Shown: positions 48,807 through 61,807, counted from the first letter of the stretch. The stretch is DNA of 64,000 nt from Notolepis coatsorum (GCA_963971535.1 OZ020598.1:96341935-96405934), one strand, 5' to 3'. The notes: generated from the sequence alone by a model not told the origin. A program made the numbers and translations.

Positions 48807-51794
48807 AGTGTGGGTGACCTGGCGAAGCCAGGTTGCCACCCACACTATACATATCCATACTCTTTTTATTATTTATTTATTTATTCCACCGATTTTGCAA
48901 ACACTTTGCAACACGTAAGCGTTCGCGCCCCATACACGTGAAAGGTATCAAAACGAGCGGCTTGCCTATGGCAACACCGGTCTCCGAACTCGTAAAGTTT
49001 CACCGCACCGTCTGGCTACGAATCGACTTTAAACGGTAAAATATCGGTCCCATTGGGAATGCATTGCATTTTAGAGTGTAGCAGCTGAAATAATCTTTTT
49101 CCCCCTACCTTGGGTGAATTGCGAGTGTGATCTCAATTTTGGACGTAGAAATAAAACAAACACATCAAAACGATGACACGGCTGTCAACCCGCTCACAAA
49201 AGAAAAATAAATGGAATTGGACATTTCTATCTCAACTGACGACCATTTGTTTGAAGGTTCTCCTCCCCATTGACCGCCATGCAATCGCACTCTAGAAATC
49301 ACATTTTTCACACTATTTTTTAGCCTTCTGTTCCGATCGCCGAAGGAGTGCCACAATATCGCACGAATGTCACAATATCGCGCACAACCCTTCGCCTACT
49401 CGTTGTAGTGCTCATGTGCGCGTCACAACGCTTCATCTCTTATAGTTTTCTTTTAATCAATGTGACAATGCAGTCATGCATCTGCCTCCATACAAATGCA
49501 TTGGATAGAAAATATGCAAGTCATAGTGATTGCTTCACCTGTGTGGCTCATGGCTCACTCATGATTGGTTCAGCTGTGTGGCTCGTGGCTGAGCTGCCAA
49601 TGACATCATCCACTTAACCCATCATTGGCCATCACTGTGTTGCAGTACTGCATTGCTGACAGCGCCCTCTGTCTTGTGGGTTGTGTCATTGTACTCAGTA
49701 GGGATATCCTCTTTCATTTTTCATTGGTCCATGTTGACCACCTTTCATTGGTCGATGTTGACCACTCCCCCGATCCTTAAACCACGCCCCCTTAGGCCAC
49801 ACCCCCTCAGTGTATCTCTTGAACCGTTTGTCGTAGAGACTTGCGGATTGTGCCATTGTACTCGGTGTAATAGTGTAATAGTGTGTAATAGTGTAATAGT
49901 GTGTAATAGTGTAATAGTGTAATAGTGTGTAATAGTGTAATAGTGTGTAATAGTGTGTAATAGTGTAATAGTGTGTAATAGTGTGTAATAGTGTAATAGT
50001 GTGTAATAGTGTGTAATAGTGTAATATTGTGTAATAGTGTAATAGTGTAATAGTGTGTAATAGTGTAATAGTGTAATAGTGTGTAATAGTGTAATAGTGT
50101 AATAGTGTGTAATAGTGTAATATTGTGTAATAGTGTGTAATAGTGTAATAGTGTGTAATAGTGTGTAATAGTGTAATAGTGTCTAATAGTGTAATAGTGT
50201 GTAATAGTGTAATAGTGTGTAATAGTGTAATAGTGTGTAATAGTGTAATAGTGTAATAGTGTGTAATAGTGTAATAGTGTGTAATAGTGTAATATTGTAA
50301 TAGTGTGTAATAGTGTAATAGTGTGTAATAGTGTAATAGTGTAATAGTGTGTAATAGTGTAATAGTGTAATAGTGTGTAATAGTGTAATAGTGTAATAGT
50401 GTGTAATAGTGTAATAGTGTGTAATAGTGTAATAGTGTGTAATAGTGTAATAGTGTAATAGTGTGTAATAGTGTACTAGTGTGTAATAGTGTAATAGTGT
50501 AATAGTGTGTAATAGTGTAATAGTGTAATAGTGTGTAATAGTGTAATAGTGTGTAATAGTGTAATAGTGTAATAGTGTAGTGTGTAATAGTGTAATAGTG
50601 TGTAATAGTGTAATAGTGTAATAGTGTGTAATAGTGTAATAGTGTAATAGTGTGTAATAGTGTAATAGTGTAATAGTGTGTAATAGTGTAATAGTGTGTA
50701 ATAGTGTAATAGTGTGTAATAGTGTAATAGTGTAATAGTGTGTAATAGTGTAATAGTGTGTAATAGTGTAATAGTGTGTAATAGTGTAATAGTGTAATAG
50801 TGTGTAATAGTGTAATAGTGTGTAATAGTGTAATAGTGTAATAGTGTGTAATAGTGTAATAGTGTCTAATAGTGTAATAGTGTGTAATAGTGTAATAGTG
50901 TAATAGTGTGTAATAGTGTAATAGTGTGTAATAGTGTAATAGTGTGTAATAGTGTAATAGTGTGTAATAGTGTAATAGTGTGTAATAGTGTAATAGTGTA
51001 ATAGTGTGTAATAGTGTGTAATAGTGTAATAGTGTGTAATAGTGTAATAGTGTAATAGTGTGTAATAGTGTAATAGTGTGTAATAGTGTATAATAGTGTA
51101 ATAGTGTAATAGTGTGTAATAGTGTAATAGTGTGTAATAGTGTAATAGTGTAATAGTGTGTAATAGTGTAATAGTGTGTAATAGTGTAATAGTGTGTAAT
51201 AGTGTGTAATAGTGTAATAGTGTAATAGTGTGTAATAGTGTAATAGTGTGTAATAGTGTAATAGTGTAATAGTGTGTAATAGTGTAATAGTGTGTAATAG
51301 TGTAATAGTGTGTAATAATGTGTAATAGTGTAATAGTGTAATAGTGTAATAGTGTGTAATAGTGTAATAGTGTCTAATAGTGTAATAGTGTCTAATAGTG
51401 TAATAGTGTGTAATAGTGTAATAGTGTGTAATAGTGTAATAGTGTGTAATAATGTGTAATAGTGTAATAGTGTGTAATAGTGTAATAGTGTCTAATAGTG
51501 TAATAGTGTGTAATAGTGTAATAGTGTGTAATAGTGTAATAGTGTAATAGTGTAATAGTGTGTAATATTGTGTAATAGTGTAATAGTGTTGCGGGTTGTG
51601 TCATTGCACTCAGTAGGGATATCCTCTTTGATTGGTCTATGTTGACCACTCCCCCGATCCTTAGGCCACGCCCCCTTTTTGTATCCTTTGAACCGTTTGT
51701 CATAGAGACTCGCGAGAGACACTCTCCCCCGTTGGCCGGCGGTGCACAGGCGTCACCCACACTTTCACAATTTCCCCCGCGCGGAATTGTCTAG
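48807..51794 (+). mobile_element. HINE-like copy 9, full structure
   Basis: Intact 5' hairpin, core with the CCATACAAATGC variant, one D module, array 49865-51589, then D' with AGGCCACGCCCC and GAGACACTCTCC (shared with copy 10) and CTAG (51791-51794). Confidence 0.87.
49865..51589 (+). repeat. TAATAGTG 8/10-bp satellite array (copy 9)
   Basis: Contains irregular units such as ATATTGTAATAG (about 50291), TAGTGTAGTGTG (about 50575) and GTAATAATGTG near 51315 and 51449. Its 3' portion resembles the end of the copy 10 array. Confidence 0.95.
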
Positions 51795-54700
51795 TATATT
51801 CTTATTATCTATATTCTCAGATTTTGCAAACACTTTGCAACACGTAAGCGTTCGCGCCCCATACACGTGAAAGGTATCAAAACGAGCGGCTTGCCTATGG
51901 CAACACCGGTCTCCGATCTCGTAAAGTTTCACCGCACCGTCTGGCTACGAATCGACTTTAAACGGTAAAATATCGGTCCCATTGGGAATGCATTGCATTT
52001 TAGAGTGTAGCAGCTGAAATAATCTTTTTCCCCCTACCTTGGGTGAATTGCGAGTGTGATCTCAATTTTGGACGTAGAAATAAAACAAACACATCAAAAC
52101 GATGACACGGCTGTCATCCCGCTCACAAAAGAAAAATAAATGGAATTGGACATTTCTATCTCAACTGACGACCATTTGTTTGAAGGTTCTCCTCCCCATT
52201 GACCGCCATGCAATCGCACTCTAGAAATCACATTTTTCACACTATTTTTTAGCCTTCTGTTCCGATCGCCGAAGGAGTGCCACAATATTGCACGAATGTC
52301 ACAATATCGCGCACAACCCTTCGCCTACTCGTTGTAGTGCTCATGTGCGCGTCACAACGCTTCATCTCTTATAGTTTTCTTTTAATCAATGTGACAATGC
52401 AGTCATGCATCTGCCTCCATACAAATGCATTGGATAGAAAATATGCAAGTCATAGTGATTGCTTCACCTGTGTGGCTCATGGCTCACTCATGATTGGTTC
52501 AGCTGTGTGGCTCGTGGCTGAGCTGCCAATGACATCATCCACTTAACCCATCATTGGCCATCACTGTGTTGCAGTACTGAATTGCTGACAGCGCCCTCTG
52601 TCTTGTGGGTTGTGTCATTGTACTCAGTAGGGATATCCTCTTTCATTTTTCATTGGTCCATGTTGACCACCTTTCATTGGTCGATGTTGACCACTCCCCC
52701 GATCCTTAGACCACGCCCCCTTAGGCCACACCCCCTCAGTGTATCTCTTGAACCGTTTGTCGTAGAGACTTGCGGATTGTGCCATTGTACTCGGTGTAAT
52801 AGTGTAATAGTGTGTAATAGTGTAATAGTGTGTAATAGTGTAATAGTGTAATAGTGTGTAATAGTGTAATAGTGTGTAATAGTGTGTAATAGTGTAATAG
52901 TGTGTAATAGTGTGTAATAGTGTAATAGTGTAATAGTGTGTAATAGTGTAATATTGTGTAATAGTGTAATAGTGTAATAGTGTGTAATAGTGTAATAGTG
53001 TGTAATAGTGTAATAGTGTAATAGTGTGTAATAGTGTAATATTGTGTAATAGTGTGTAATAGTGTAATAGTGTAATAGTGTGTAATAGTGTAATAGTGTC
53101 TAATAGTGTAATAGTGTGTAATAGTGTAATAGTGTAATAGTGTGTAATAGTGTAATAGTGTGTAATAGTGTAATAGTGTGTAATAGTGTAATAGTGTAAT
53201 AGTGTGTAATAGTGTAATAGTGTGTAATAGTGTAATATTGTAATAGTGTGTAATAGTGTAATAGTGTGTAATAGTGTAATAGTGTGTAATAGTGTAATAG
53301 TGTAATAGTGTGTAATAGTGTAATAGTGTAATAGTGTGTAATAGTGTAATAGTGTAATAGTGTGTAATAGTGTAATAGTGTGTAATAGTGTAATAGTGTG
53401 TAATAGTGTAATAGTGTAATAGTGTGTAATAGTGTAATAGTGTGTAATAGTGTAATAGTGTGTAATAGTGTGTAATAGTGTAATAGTGTGTAATAGTGTA
53501 ATAGTGTCTAATAGTGTAATAGTGTGTAATAGTGTGTAATAGTGTAATAGTGTGTAATAGTGTAATAGTGTAATAGTGTGTAATAGTGTAATAGTGTAAT
53601 AGTGTGTAATAGTGTAATAGTGTGTAATAGTGTAATAGTGTAATAGTGTGTAATAGTGTAATAGTGTGTAATAGTGTAATAGTGTAATAGTGTGTAATAG
53701 TGTAATAGTGTAATAGTGTGTAATAGTGTAATAGTGTGTAATAGTGTAATAGTGTAATAGTGTGTAATAGTGTAATAGTGTAATAGTGTGTAATAGTGTA
53801 ATAGTGTGTAATAGTGTAATAGTGTGTAATAGTGTAATAGTGTAATAGTGTGTAATAGTGTAATAGTGTGTAATAGTGTAATAGTGTAATAGTGTGTAAT
53901 AGTGTAATAGTGTGTAATAGTGTAATAGTGTGTAATAGTGTAATAGTGTGTAATAGTGTAATAGTGTAATAGTGTGTAATAGTGTAATAGTGTAATAGTG
54001 TGTAATAGTGTAATAGTGTAATAGTGTGTAATAGTGTAATATTGTGTAATAGTGTAATAGTGTAATAGTGTGTAATAGTGTAATAGTGTGTAATAGTGTA
54101 ATATTGTGTAATAGTGTAATAGTGTAATAGTGTAATAGTGTGTAATAGTGTAATAGTGTCTAATAGTGTAATAGTGTGTAATAGTGTAATAGTGTGTAAT
54201 AGTGTAATAGTGTAATAGTGTGTAATAGTGTAATAGTGTGTAATAGTGTAATAGTGTGTAATAGTGTAATAGTGTAATAGTGTAATAGTGTAATAGTGTA
54301 TAATAGTGTAATAGTGTAATAGTGTGTAATAGTGTAATAGTGTGTAATAGTGTAATAGTGTAATAGTGTAATAGTGTGTAATAGTGTGTAATAGTGTAAT
54401 AGTGTAATAGTGTGTAATAGTGTAATAGTGTAATAGTGTGTAATAGTGTAATAGTGTAATAGTGTAATAGTGTGTAATAGTGTGTAATAGTGTGTAATAG
54501 TGTAATAGTGTGTAATAGTGTGTAATAGTGTAATAGTGTAATAGTGTGTAATAGTGTAATAGTGTGTAATAGTGTAATAGTGTGTAATAGTGTAATAGTG
54601 TGTAATAGTGTAATATTGTGTAATAGTGTAATAGTGTAATAGTGTGTAATAGTGTAATAGTGTGTAATAGTGTGTAATAGTGTAATAGTGTAATAGTGTG

Positions 54701-57357
54701 TAATAGTGTAATAGTGTGTAATAGTGTAATAGTGTAATAGTGTAATAGTGTAATAGTGTGTAATAGTGTAATAGTGTAATAGTGTGTAATAGTGTAATAG
54801 TGTGTAATAGTGTAATAGTGTAATAGTGTGTAATAGTGTAATAGTGTGTAATAGTGTAATAGTGTGTAATAGTGTAATAGTGTGTAATAGTGTGTAATAG
54901 TGTAATAGTGTAATAGTGTGTAATAGTGTAATAGTGTAATAGTGTGTAATAGTGTAATAGTGTAATAGTGTGTAATAGTGTAATAGCATAATAGTGTAAT
55001 AGTGTGTAATAGTGTAATAGTGTAATAGTGTGTAATAGTGTAATAGTGTGTAATAGTGTAATAGTGTAATAGTGTGTAATAGTGTGTAATAGTGTAATAG
55101 TGTAATAGTGTAATAGCGTGTAATAGTGTAATAGTGTGTAATAGTGTAATAGTGTGTAATAGTGTAATAGTGTAATAGTGTAATAGTGTAATAGTGTGTA
55201 ATAGTGTAATAGTGTGTAATAGTGTAATAGTGTAATAGTGTAATAGCGTGTAATAGTGTAATAGTGTAATAGTGTGTAATAGTGTAATAGTGTAATAGTG
55301 TGTAATAGTGTAATAGTGTGTAATAGTGTGTAATAGTGTAATAGTGTGTAATAGTGTAATAGTGTAATAGTGTAATAGCGTGTAATAGTGTAATAGTGTA
55401 ATAGTGTGTAATAGTGTAATAGTGTAATAGTGTGTAATAGTGTAATAGTGTAATAGTGTGTAATAGTGTAATAGTGTAATAGTGTGTAATAGTGTGTAAT
55501 TGTGTAATATTGTGTAATAGTGTAATAGTGTAATAGTGTAATAGTGTGTAATAGTGTGTAATAGTGTAATAGTGTAATAGTGTAATAGTGTGTAATAGTG
55601 TAATAGTGTGTAATAGTGTAATAGTGTAATAGTGTAGTGTGTAATAGTGTAATAGTGTAATAGTGTGTAATAGTGTAATAGTGTAATAGTGTGTAATAGT
55701 GTAATAGTGTAATAGTGTGTAATAGTGTAATAGTGTGTAATAGTGTAATAGTGTGTAATAGTGTAATAGTGTGTAATAGTGTAATAGTGTAATAGTGTGT
55801 AATAGTGTAATAGTGTGTAATAGTGTAATAGTGTGTAATAGTGTAATAGTGTAATAGTGTGTAATAGTGTAATAGTGTGTAATAGTGTAATAGTGTAATA
55901 GTGTGTAATAGTGTGTAATAGTGTCTAATAGTGTAATAGTGTGTAATAGTGTAATAGTGTAATAGTGTGTAATAGTGTAATAGTGTGTAATAGTGTGTAA
56001 TAGTGTAATAGTGTGTAATAGTGTAATAGTGTGTAATAGTGTAATAGTGTAATAGTGTGTAATAGTGTAATAGTGTGTAATAGTGTAATAGTGTGTAATA
56101 GTGTAATAGTGTAATAGTGTGTAATAGTGTAATAGTGTAATAGTGTGTAATAGTGTAATAGTGTGTAATAGTGTGTAATAGTGTAATAGTGTGTAATAGT
56201 GTAATAGTGTGTAATAGTGTAATAGTGTAATAGTGTGTAATAGTGTAATAGTGTGTAATAGTGTAATAGTGTGTAATAGTGTGTAATAGTGTGTAATAGT
56301 GTAATGGTGTGTAATAGTGTAATAGTGTAATAGTGTGTAATAGTGTAATAGTGTGTAATAGTGTGTAATAGTGTAATAGTGTGTAATAGTGTAATAGTGT
56401 GTAATAGTGTAATAGTGTAATAGTGTGTAATAGTGTAATAGTGTGTAATAGTGTAATAGTGTGTAATAGTGTAATAGTGTAATAGTGTGTAATAGTGTAA
56501 TAGTGTAATAGTGTGTAATAGTGTAATAGTGTGTAATAGTGTGTAATAGTGTAATAGTGTGTAATAGTGTAATAGTGTGTAATAGTGTAATAGTGTGTAA
56601 TAGTGTAATAGTGTAATAGTGTGTAATAGTGTAATAGTGTGTAATAGTGTAATAGTGTGTAATAGTGTAATAGTGTAATAGTGTGTAATAGTGTAATAGT
56701 GTGTAATAGTGTAATAGTGTAATAGTGTGTAATAGTGTAATAGTGTGTAATAGTGTAATAGTGTGTAATAGTGTGTAATAGTGTGTAATAGTGTAATAGT
56801 GTGTAATAGTGTAATAGTGTAATAGTGTGTAATAGTGTAATAGTGTGTAATAGTGTAATAGTGTGTAATAATGTGTAATAGTGTAATAGTGTAATAGTGT
56901 GTAATAGTGTAATAGTGTCTAATAGTGTAATAGTGTGTAATAGTGTAATAGTGTGTAATAGTGTAATAGTGTGTAATAGTGTAATAGTGTGTAATAATGT
57001 GTAATAGTGTAATAGTGTAATAGTGTGTAATAGTGTAATAGTGTCTAATAGTGTAATAGTGTGTAATAGTGTAATAGTGTGTAATAGTGTAATAGTGTGT
57101 AATAGTGTAATAGTGTAATAGTGTGTAATATTGTGTAATAGTGTAATAGTGTTGCGGGTTGTGTCATTGCACTCAGTAGGGATATCCTCTTTGATTGGTC
57201 TATGTTGACCACTCCCCCGATCCTTAGGCCACGCCCCCTTTTTGTATCCTTTGAACCGTTTGTCATAGAGACTCGCGAGAGACACTCTCCCCCGTTGGCC
57301 GGCGGTGCACAGGCGTCACCCACACTTTCACAATTTCCCCCGCGCGGAATTGTCTAG
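51795..57357 (+). mobile_element. HINE-like copy 10, mosaic, lacking the 5' hairpin
   Basis: Its 5' junction (TATATTCTTATTATC) and the GATCTCG, GTCATCC and ATTGCACG changes match copy 7. CCATACAAATGC and the D' variants match copy 9. It carries the longest array (52794-57152) and ends CTAG at 57354-57357. The mixture suggests recombination or gene conversion between copies. Confidence 0.85.
52794..57152 (+). repeat. TAATAGTG 8/10-bp satellite array, 4.4 kb (copy 10)
   Basis: Longest array in the window. Irregular units include AATAGCATAATAG (about 54984), AATTGTGTAATATTG (about 55499) and TAGTGTAGTGTG (about 55631). Minus-strand open frames above 1,000 codons are artefacts. Confidence 0.96.
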
Positions 57358-58665
57358 TATTTATTTATTCTTTATTCCACCGATTTTGCAAACACTTTGC
57401 AACACGTAAGCGTTCGCGCCCCATACACGTGAAAGGTATCAAAACGAGCGGCTTGCCTATGGCAACACCGGTCTCCGAACTCGTAAAGTTTCACCGCACC
57501 GTCTGGCTACGAATCGACTTTAAACGGTAAAATATCGGTCCCATTGGGAATGCATTGCATTTTAGAGTGTAGCAGCTGAAATAATCTTTTTCCCCCTACC
57601 TTGGGTGAATTGCGAGTGTGATCTCAATTTTGGACGTAGAAATAAAACAAACACATCAAAACGATGACACGGCTGTCAACCCGCTCACAAAAGAAAAATA
57701 AATGGAATTGGACATTTCTATCTCAACTGACGACCATTTGTTTGAAGGTTCTCCTCCCCATTGACCGCCATGCAATCGCACTCTAGAAATCACATTTTTC
57801 ACACTATTTTTTAGCCTTCTGTTCCGATCGCCGAAGGAGTGCCACAATATCGCACGAATGTCACAATATCGCGCACAACCCTTCGCCTACTCGTTGTAGT
57901 GCTCATGTGCGCGTCACAACGCTTCATCTCTTATAGTTTTCTTTTAATCAATGTGACAATGCAGTCATGCATCTGCCTCCATAGAAATGCATTGGATAGA
58001 AAATATGCAAGTCATAGTGATTGCTTCACCTGTGTGGCTCATGGCTCACTCATGATTGGTTCAGCTGTGTGGCTCGTGGCTGAGCTGCCAATGACATCAT
58101 CCACTTAACCCATCATTGGCCATCACTGTGTTGCACTACTGAATTGCTGACAGCGCCCTCTGTCTTGTGGGTTGTGTCATTGTACTCAGTAGGGATATCC
58201 TCTTTCATTTTTCATTGGTCCATGTTGACCCCCTTTCATTGGTCGATGTTGACCACTCCCCCGATCCTTAGACCACGCCCCCTTAGGCCACACCCCCTCA
58301 GTGTATCTCTTGAACCGTTTGTCGTAGAGACTTGCGGATTGTGCCATTAGTCGATGTTGACCACCTTTCATTGGTCGATGTTGACCACTCCCCCTGTTGA
58401 CCACCTTTCATTGGTCGATGTTGACCACTCCCCCGATCCTTAGACCACGCCCCCTTAGGCCACACCCCCTCAGTGTATCTCTTGAACCGTTTGTCGTAGA
58501 GACTTGGGGATTGTGCCATTGGTCGATGTTGACCACCTTTCATTGGTCGATGTTGACCACTCCCCCGATCCTTAGACCACGCCCCCTTAGGCCACACCCC
58601 CTCAGTGTATCTCTTGAACCGTTTGTCGTAGAGACTTGCGGATTGTGCCATTGGTCGATGTTGAT

Positions 58666-59177
58666 CGGAAAAATCCGAAAACTCGAAAAAATCCCAAAAC
58701 TCGGAAAAATCTAAAATCCGAAAAAGTTCAAAAACTCGGAAAAATCCCAAAACCCGAAAACTCGGAAAAATCCGAAAACTCGGAAAAATCTAAAAAGTTC
58801 CAAAACTCCGAAAAATCCCAAAACTCGGAAAAATCCGAAAACTCGGAAACATCAAAAATCCGAAAAAGTTCAAAAACTCGGAAAAGTCCGAAAATCCGAA
58901 AACTCGGAAAAATCCAAAAACTCGGAAAATTCCGAAAACTCGGAAACATCAAAAATCCGAAAAAGTTCAAAAACTGAAAAGTCCGAAAACCCAAAAACTC
59001 GGAAAAATCCAAAAACTCGGAAACATCAAAAATCCGAAAAAGTTCAAAAACTCTGAAAAGTCCGAAAACCCAAAAACTCGGAAAAATCCGAAAACTCGGA
59101 AACATCAAAAATCCGAAAAAGTTCAAAAACTCGGAAAAGTCCGAAAACCCGAACACCCGAAAAAAATCCAAAAACTC
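58666..59177 (+). repeat. CGGAAA-type array (copy 11)
   Basis: Same unit types and same start position relative to the D triple as in copies 4-6, but fused at its 3' end to TAATAGTG units. Confidence 0.92.
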
Positions 59178-59617
59178 TGTAATAGTGTAATAGTGTGTAA
59201 TAGTGTAATAGTGTAATAGTGTGTAATAGTGTAATAGTGTGTAATAGTGTAATAGTGTGTAATAGTGTAATAGTGTGTAATAGTGTAATAGTGTAATAGT
59301 GTGTAATAGTGTAATAGTGTAATAGTGTGTAATAGTGTAATAGTGTGTAATAGTGTAATAGTGTGTAATAGTGTAATAGTGTGTAATAGTGTGTAATAGT
59401 GTAATAGTGTGTACTAGTGTGTAATAGTGTGTAATAGTGTAATAGTGTAATAGTGTGTAATAGTGTAATAGTGTGTAATAGATCATTTAGTTTGATCTGT
59501 GTGTAATAGTGTGTAATAGTGTAATAGTGTGTACTAGTGTGTAATAGTGTGTAATAGTGTAATAGTGTAATAGTGTGTAATAGTGTAATAGTGTGTAATA
59601 GATCATTTAGTTTGATC
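59178..59617 (+). repeat. TAATAGTG array with duplicated stem-loop segment (copy 11)
   Basis: A first run of 8/10-bp units ends at GATCATTTAGTTTGATC (about 59481-59497). About 100 bp of array, with the same GTGTACTAG variant, and a second GATCATTTAGTTTGATC (about 59600-59617) follow. This is a tandem duplication of about 118 bp. Confidence 0.9.
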
Positions 59618-59886
59618 TGCCACTTCTTGGACACATGGTGCCATGAGAAAGGGTGAGTATTAAATAATACAACACGAAAGGGAGTTTGTGTTATAGTTAA
59701 TAAAATCACATCTGTAGTCATCTTCAAATGGTCTATGTTGACCACTCCCCCGATCCTTAGGCCGCGCCCCCTTTTTGTATCCTTTGAACCGTTTGTCATA
59801 GAGACTCGCGAGAGACCCTCTCCCCCGTTGGCCGGCGGTGCACAGGCGTCACCCACACTTTCACAATTTCCCCCGTGAATTGTCTA

Positions 59887-60002
<116 letters not shown>

Positions 60003-60660
60003 CCCTAATCCTTAGGCCATTGTTACAGTTTTCCTGACAGTCTTCATCGGTGCCTCAGTATCATTTTGCCAAACCAGCAGATGATGCAGAAGGTACAGTA
60101 AAACATTTTGTTGTGGACATTAAAAGATGTCTTTAACACTTTCAGTGCCGGCCTCCGTTTCCTATTTACCCCGTTGAATGCCGCCACCCACTTCAATGAT
60201 AGAGCTCTCATATTTGCGAACACATAAACTATATCTTAAATTATGTGTCTAATATGGCCGTCGCTTATCAATGACTTGTTTGCAGTCAACATTGTCGAAA
60301 CGGATTGTTTTTTAATCGGTTCATTTCCGTTTTATACCATTTTGAAAAACTCTCGTTTCTTGAAACGTCCAGAAGATTTCAGAAGATTCTGTGATAATCG
60401 CCCTTTAGTGGAATACACTGGAATACACAAAACACGTTGTCATTTTTCGGCCTATTATGAATAGTTTTCAAATAAATGCTAGATTATCGATAGTATATGT
60501 GTACTTATGCACGCTATATAAGCGGGCTGAAAAATCGATTCTCTTATTTCCTGATCGCACATACATACACACATATGGCACACGCCGATATATAGGTGAA
60601 AATAGCCCTGATTATCCCAATACTGGTAAAATAGATTCCTTACCTCAGATCAGATGTTCT

Positions 60661-60693
60661 CCAAAAAGATTATTCCAATTCCTGATCGCCATT
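60661..60693 (+). repeat. Internal direct repeat, first copy (piggyBac-like element)
   Basis: CCAAAAAGATTATTCCAATT followed by CCTGATCGCCATT. It is nearly identical to 61603-61636. Looser similarity between the flanking parts (about 60957-61030 and 61702-61770) suggests an older internal duplication. Confidence 0.8.
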
Positions 60694-61602
60694 CCAAATA
60701 TCGATCGTGTTTATTGATCCAACGCTGGGTACTGGAAATATATATTCCACGCTGTTCTGATGGTCCACAATGAGTCCGATCGGCTCGGGTTACTTGCCTG
60801 AGAAGTAAAATGTGGATTCCGGATTTTTCTTTTCTCATCCATTTTCATTGAGTGCATTACCATCCGGGAGACGATAGGGGGCGGTATTTTCCCAATTCGA
60901 GTTCAGACAGATCCCCACTGGTAACGTGAGGCTAGATTGATGAAAAATTTATGGAAATCGATAATAAAAAGAACAATGATTAAAAAAGGCATATCTCGTC
61001 GGCTGGCACTCAACGGTTGGCATGAACTAACGAATTATGCCGTGGCTGCACTCAAAGTGTTAAACAAGTACATTCTTAACTCTGCCAGCTATTATCCTTA
61101 TGTGGTAGCTACTGCCAAGCTGTAAACGATGGGAGTTAGTCACCTTGTTTGTATAGAGCTAAATCTATATTATATGGTATAGCCATGGATTCAATACTAT
61201 AGTCATTTGACATTGAGTTTCTTCCGGTCAAGATGCAAAAAAGAGATAATTTTTCCATCCATACGTTCCTGTGTTATACCGTGGTGAATATAAGTATGGT
61301 TTTAGAGCGGTCTAGGGTAATTCATGAAATGCTGAGTTATAGCCCTACACGTCAATTCCATTGTAGACGCTGCCGTTTCTTGCCTGAACCCGCTTTTGTT
61401 CCGGAATCAAATCTACAATATACTGTAGGTATTATGTTCCATCATGAATGCATGAAAGGGGGGGTCGTTTCTGATTATTTGATTGTCAGTAACGGCATTC
61501 GCATTGAACACTAAAAGCGGTTATCAGCCCGATCGGTGTAAAAGCATTGCAGGATCAAGCTAGAATTGACGTCAAATCGCCCTTACCTGTGGCCGGGAGT
61601 AA

Positions 61603-61636
61603 TCCAAAAAGAATATTCCAATTTCTTGATCGCCAT
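61603..61636 (+). repeat. Internal direct repeat, second copy (piggyBac-like element)
   Basis: CCAAAAAGAATATTCCAATT followed by TCTTGATCGCCATT; partner of 60661-60693. Confidence 0.8.
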
Positions 61637-61807
61637 TTGGTAGATCCAATGTCCATTTTCTCGACGGCATAATCGACCATAACATATGGATAACAAATAT
61701 TGAATAAAAGAAATAATGATAAAATAATGTATATACGTGGTTGGCGTTCAGCGGTTGTCTACTCTAGCGAACATGTATATAAACGTGGACGGCACTGAAT
61801 GAGTTAA

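Larger units (their letters stand above)
60137..61803. mobile_element. Non-autonomous piggyBac-like element
   Basis: Flanked on both sides by TTAA (60133-60136 and 61804-61807), the target site of piggyBac transposases. The ends are imperfect inverted repeats: CACTTTCAGTGCCGGCC on the left, and CTCATTCAGTGCCGTCC as the reverse complement of the right end. The 1,667-bp interior has only short open frames (60243-60464, 60457-60717, 60937-61125 and 61233-61514). None shows the DDD transposase pattern or any domain I know. It contains internally repeated segments. Superfamily call rests on target site and end symmetry. Confidence 0.65.

Noticed and set aside
60243-61514. Short open frames as a piggyBac transposase
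   Set aside because: None exceeds about 95 codons and no conserved aspartate motifs or cysteine-rich C-terminus are visible.
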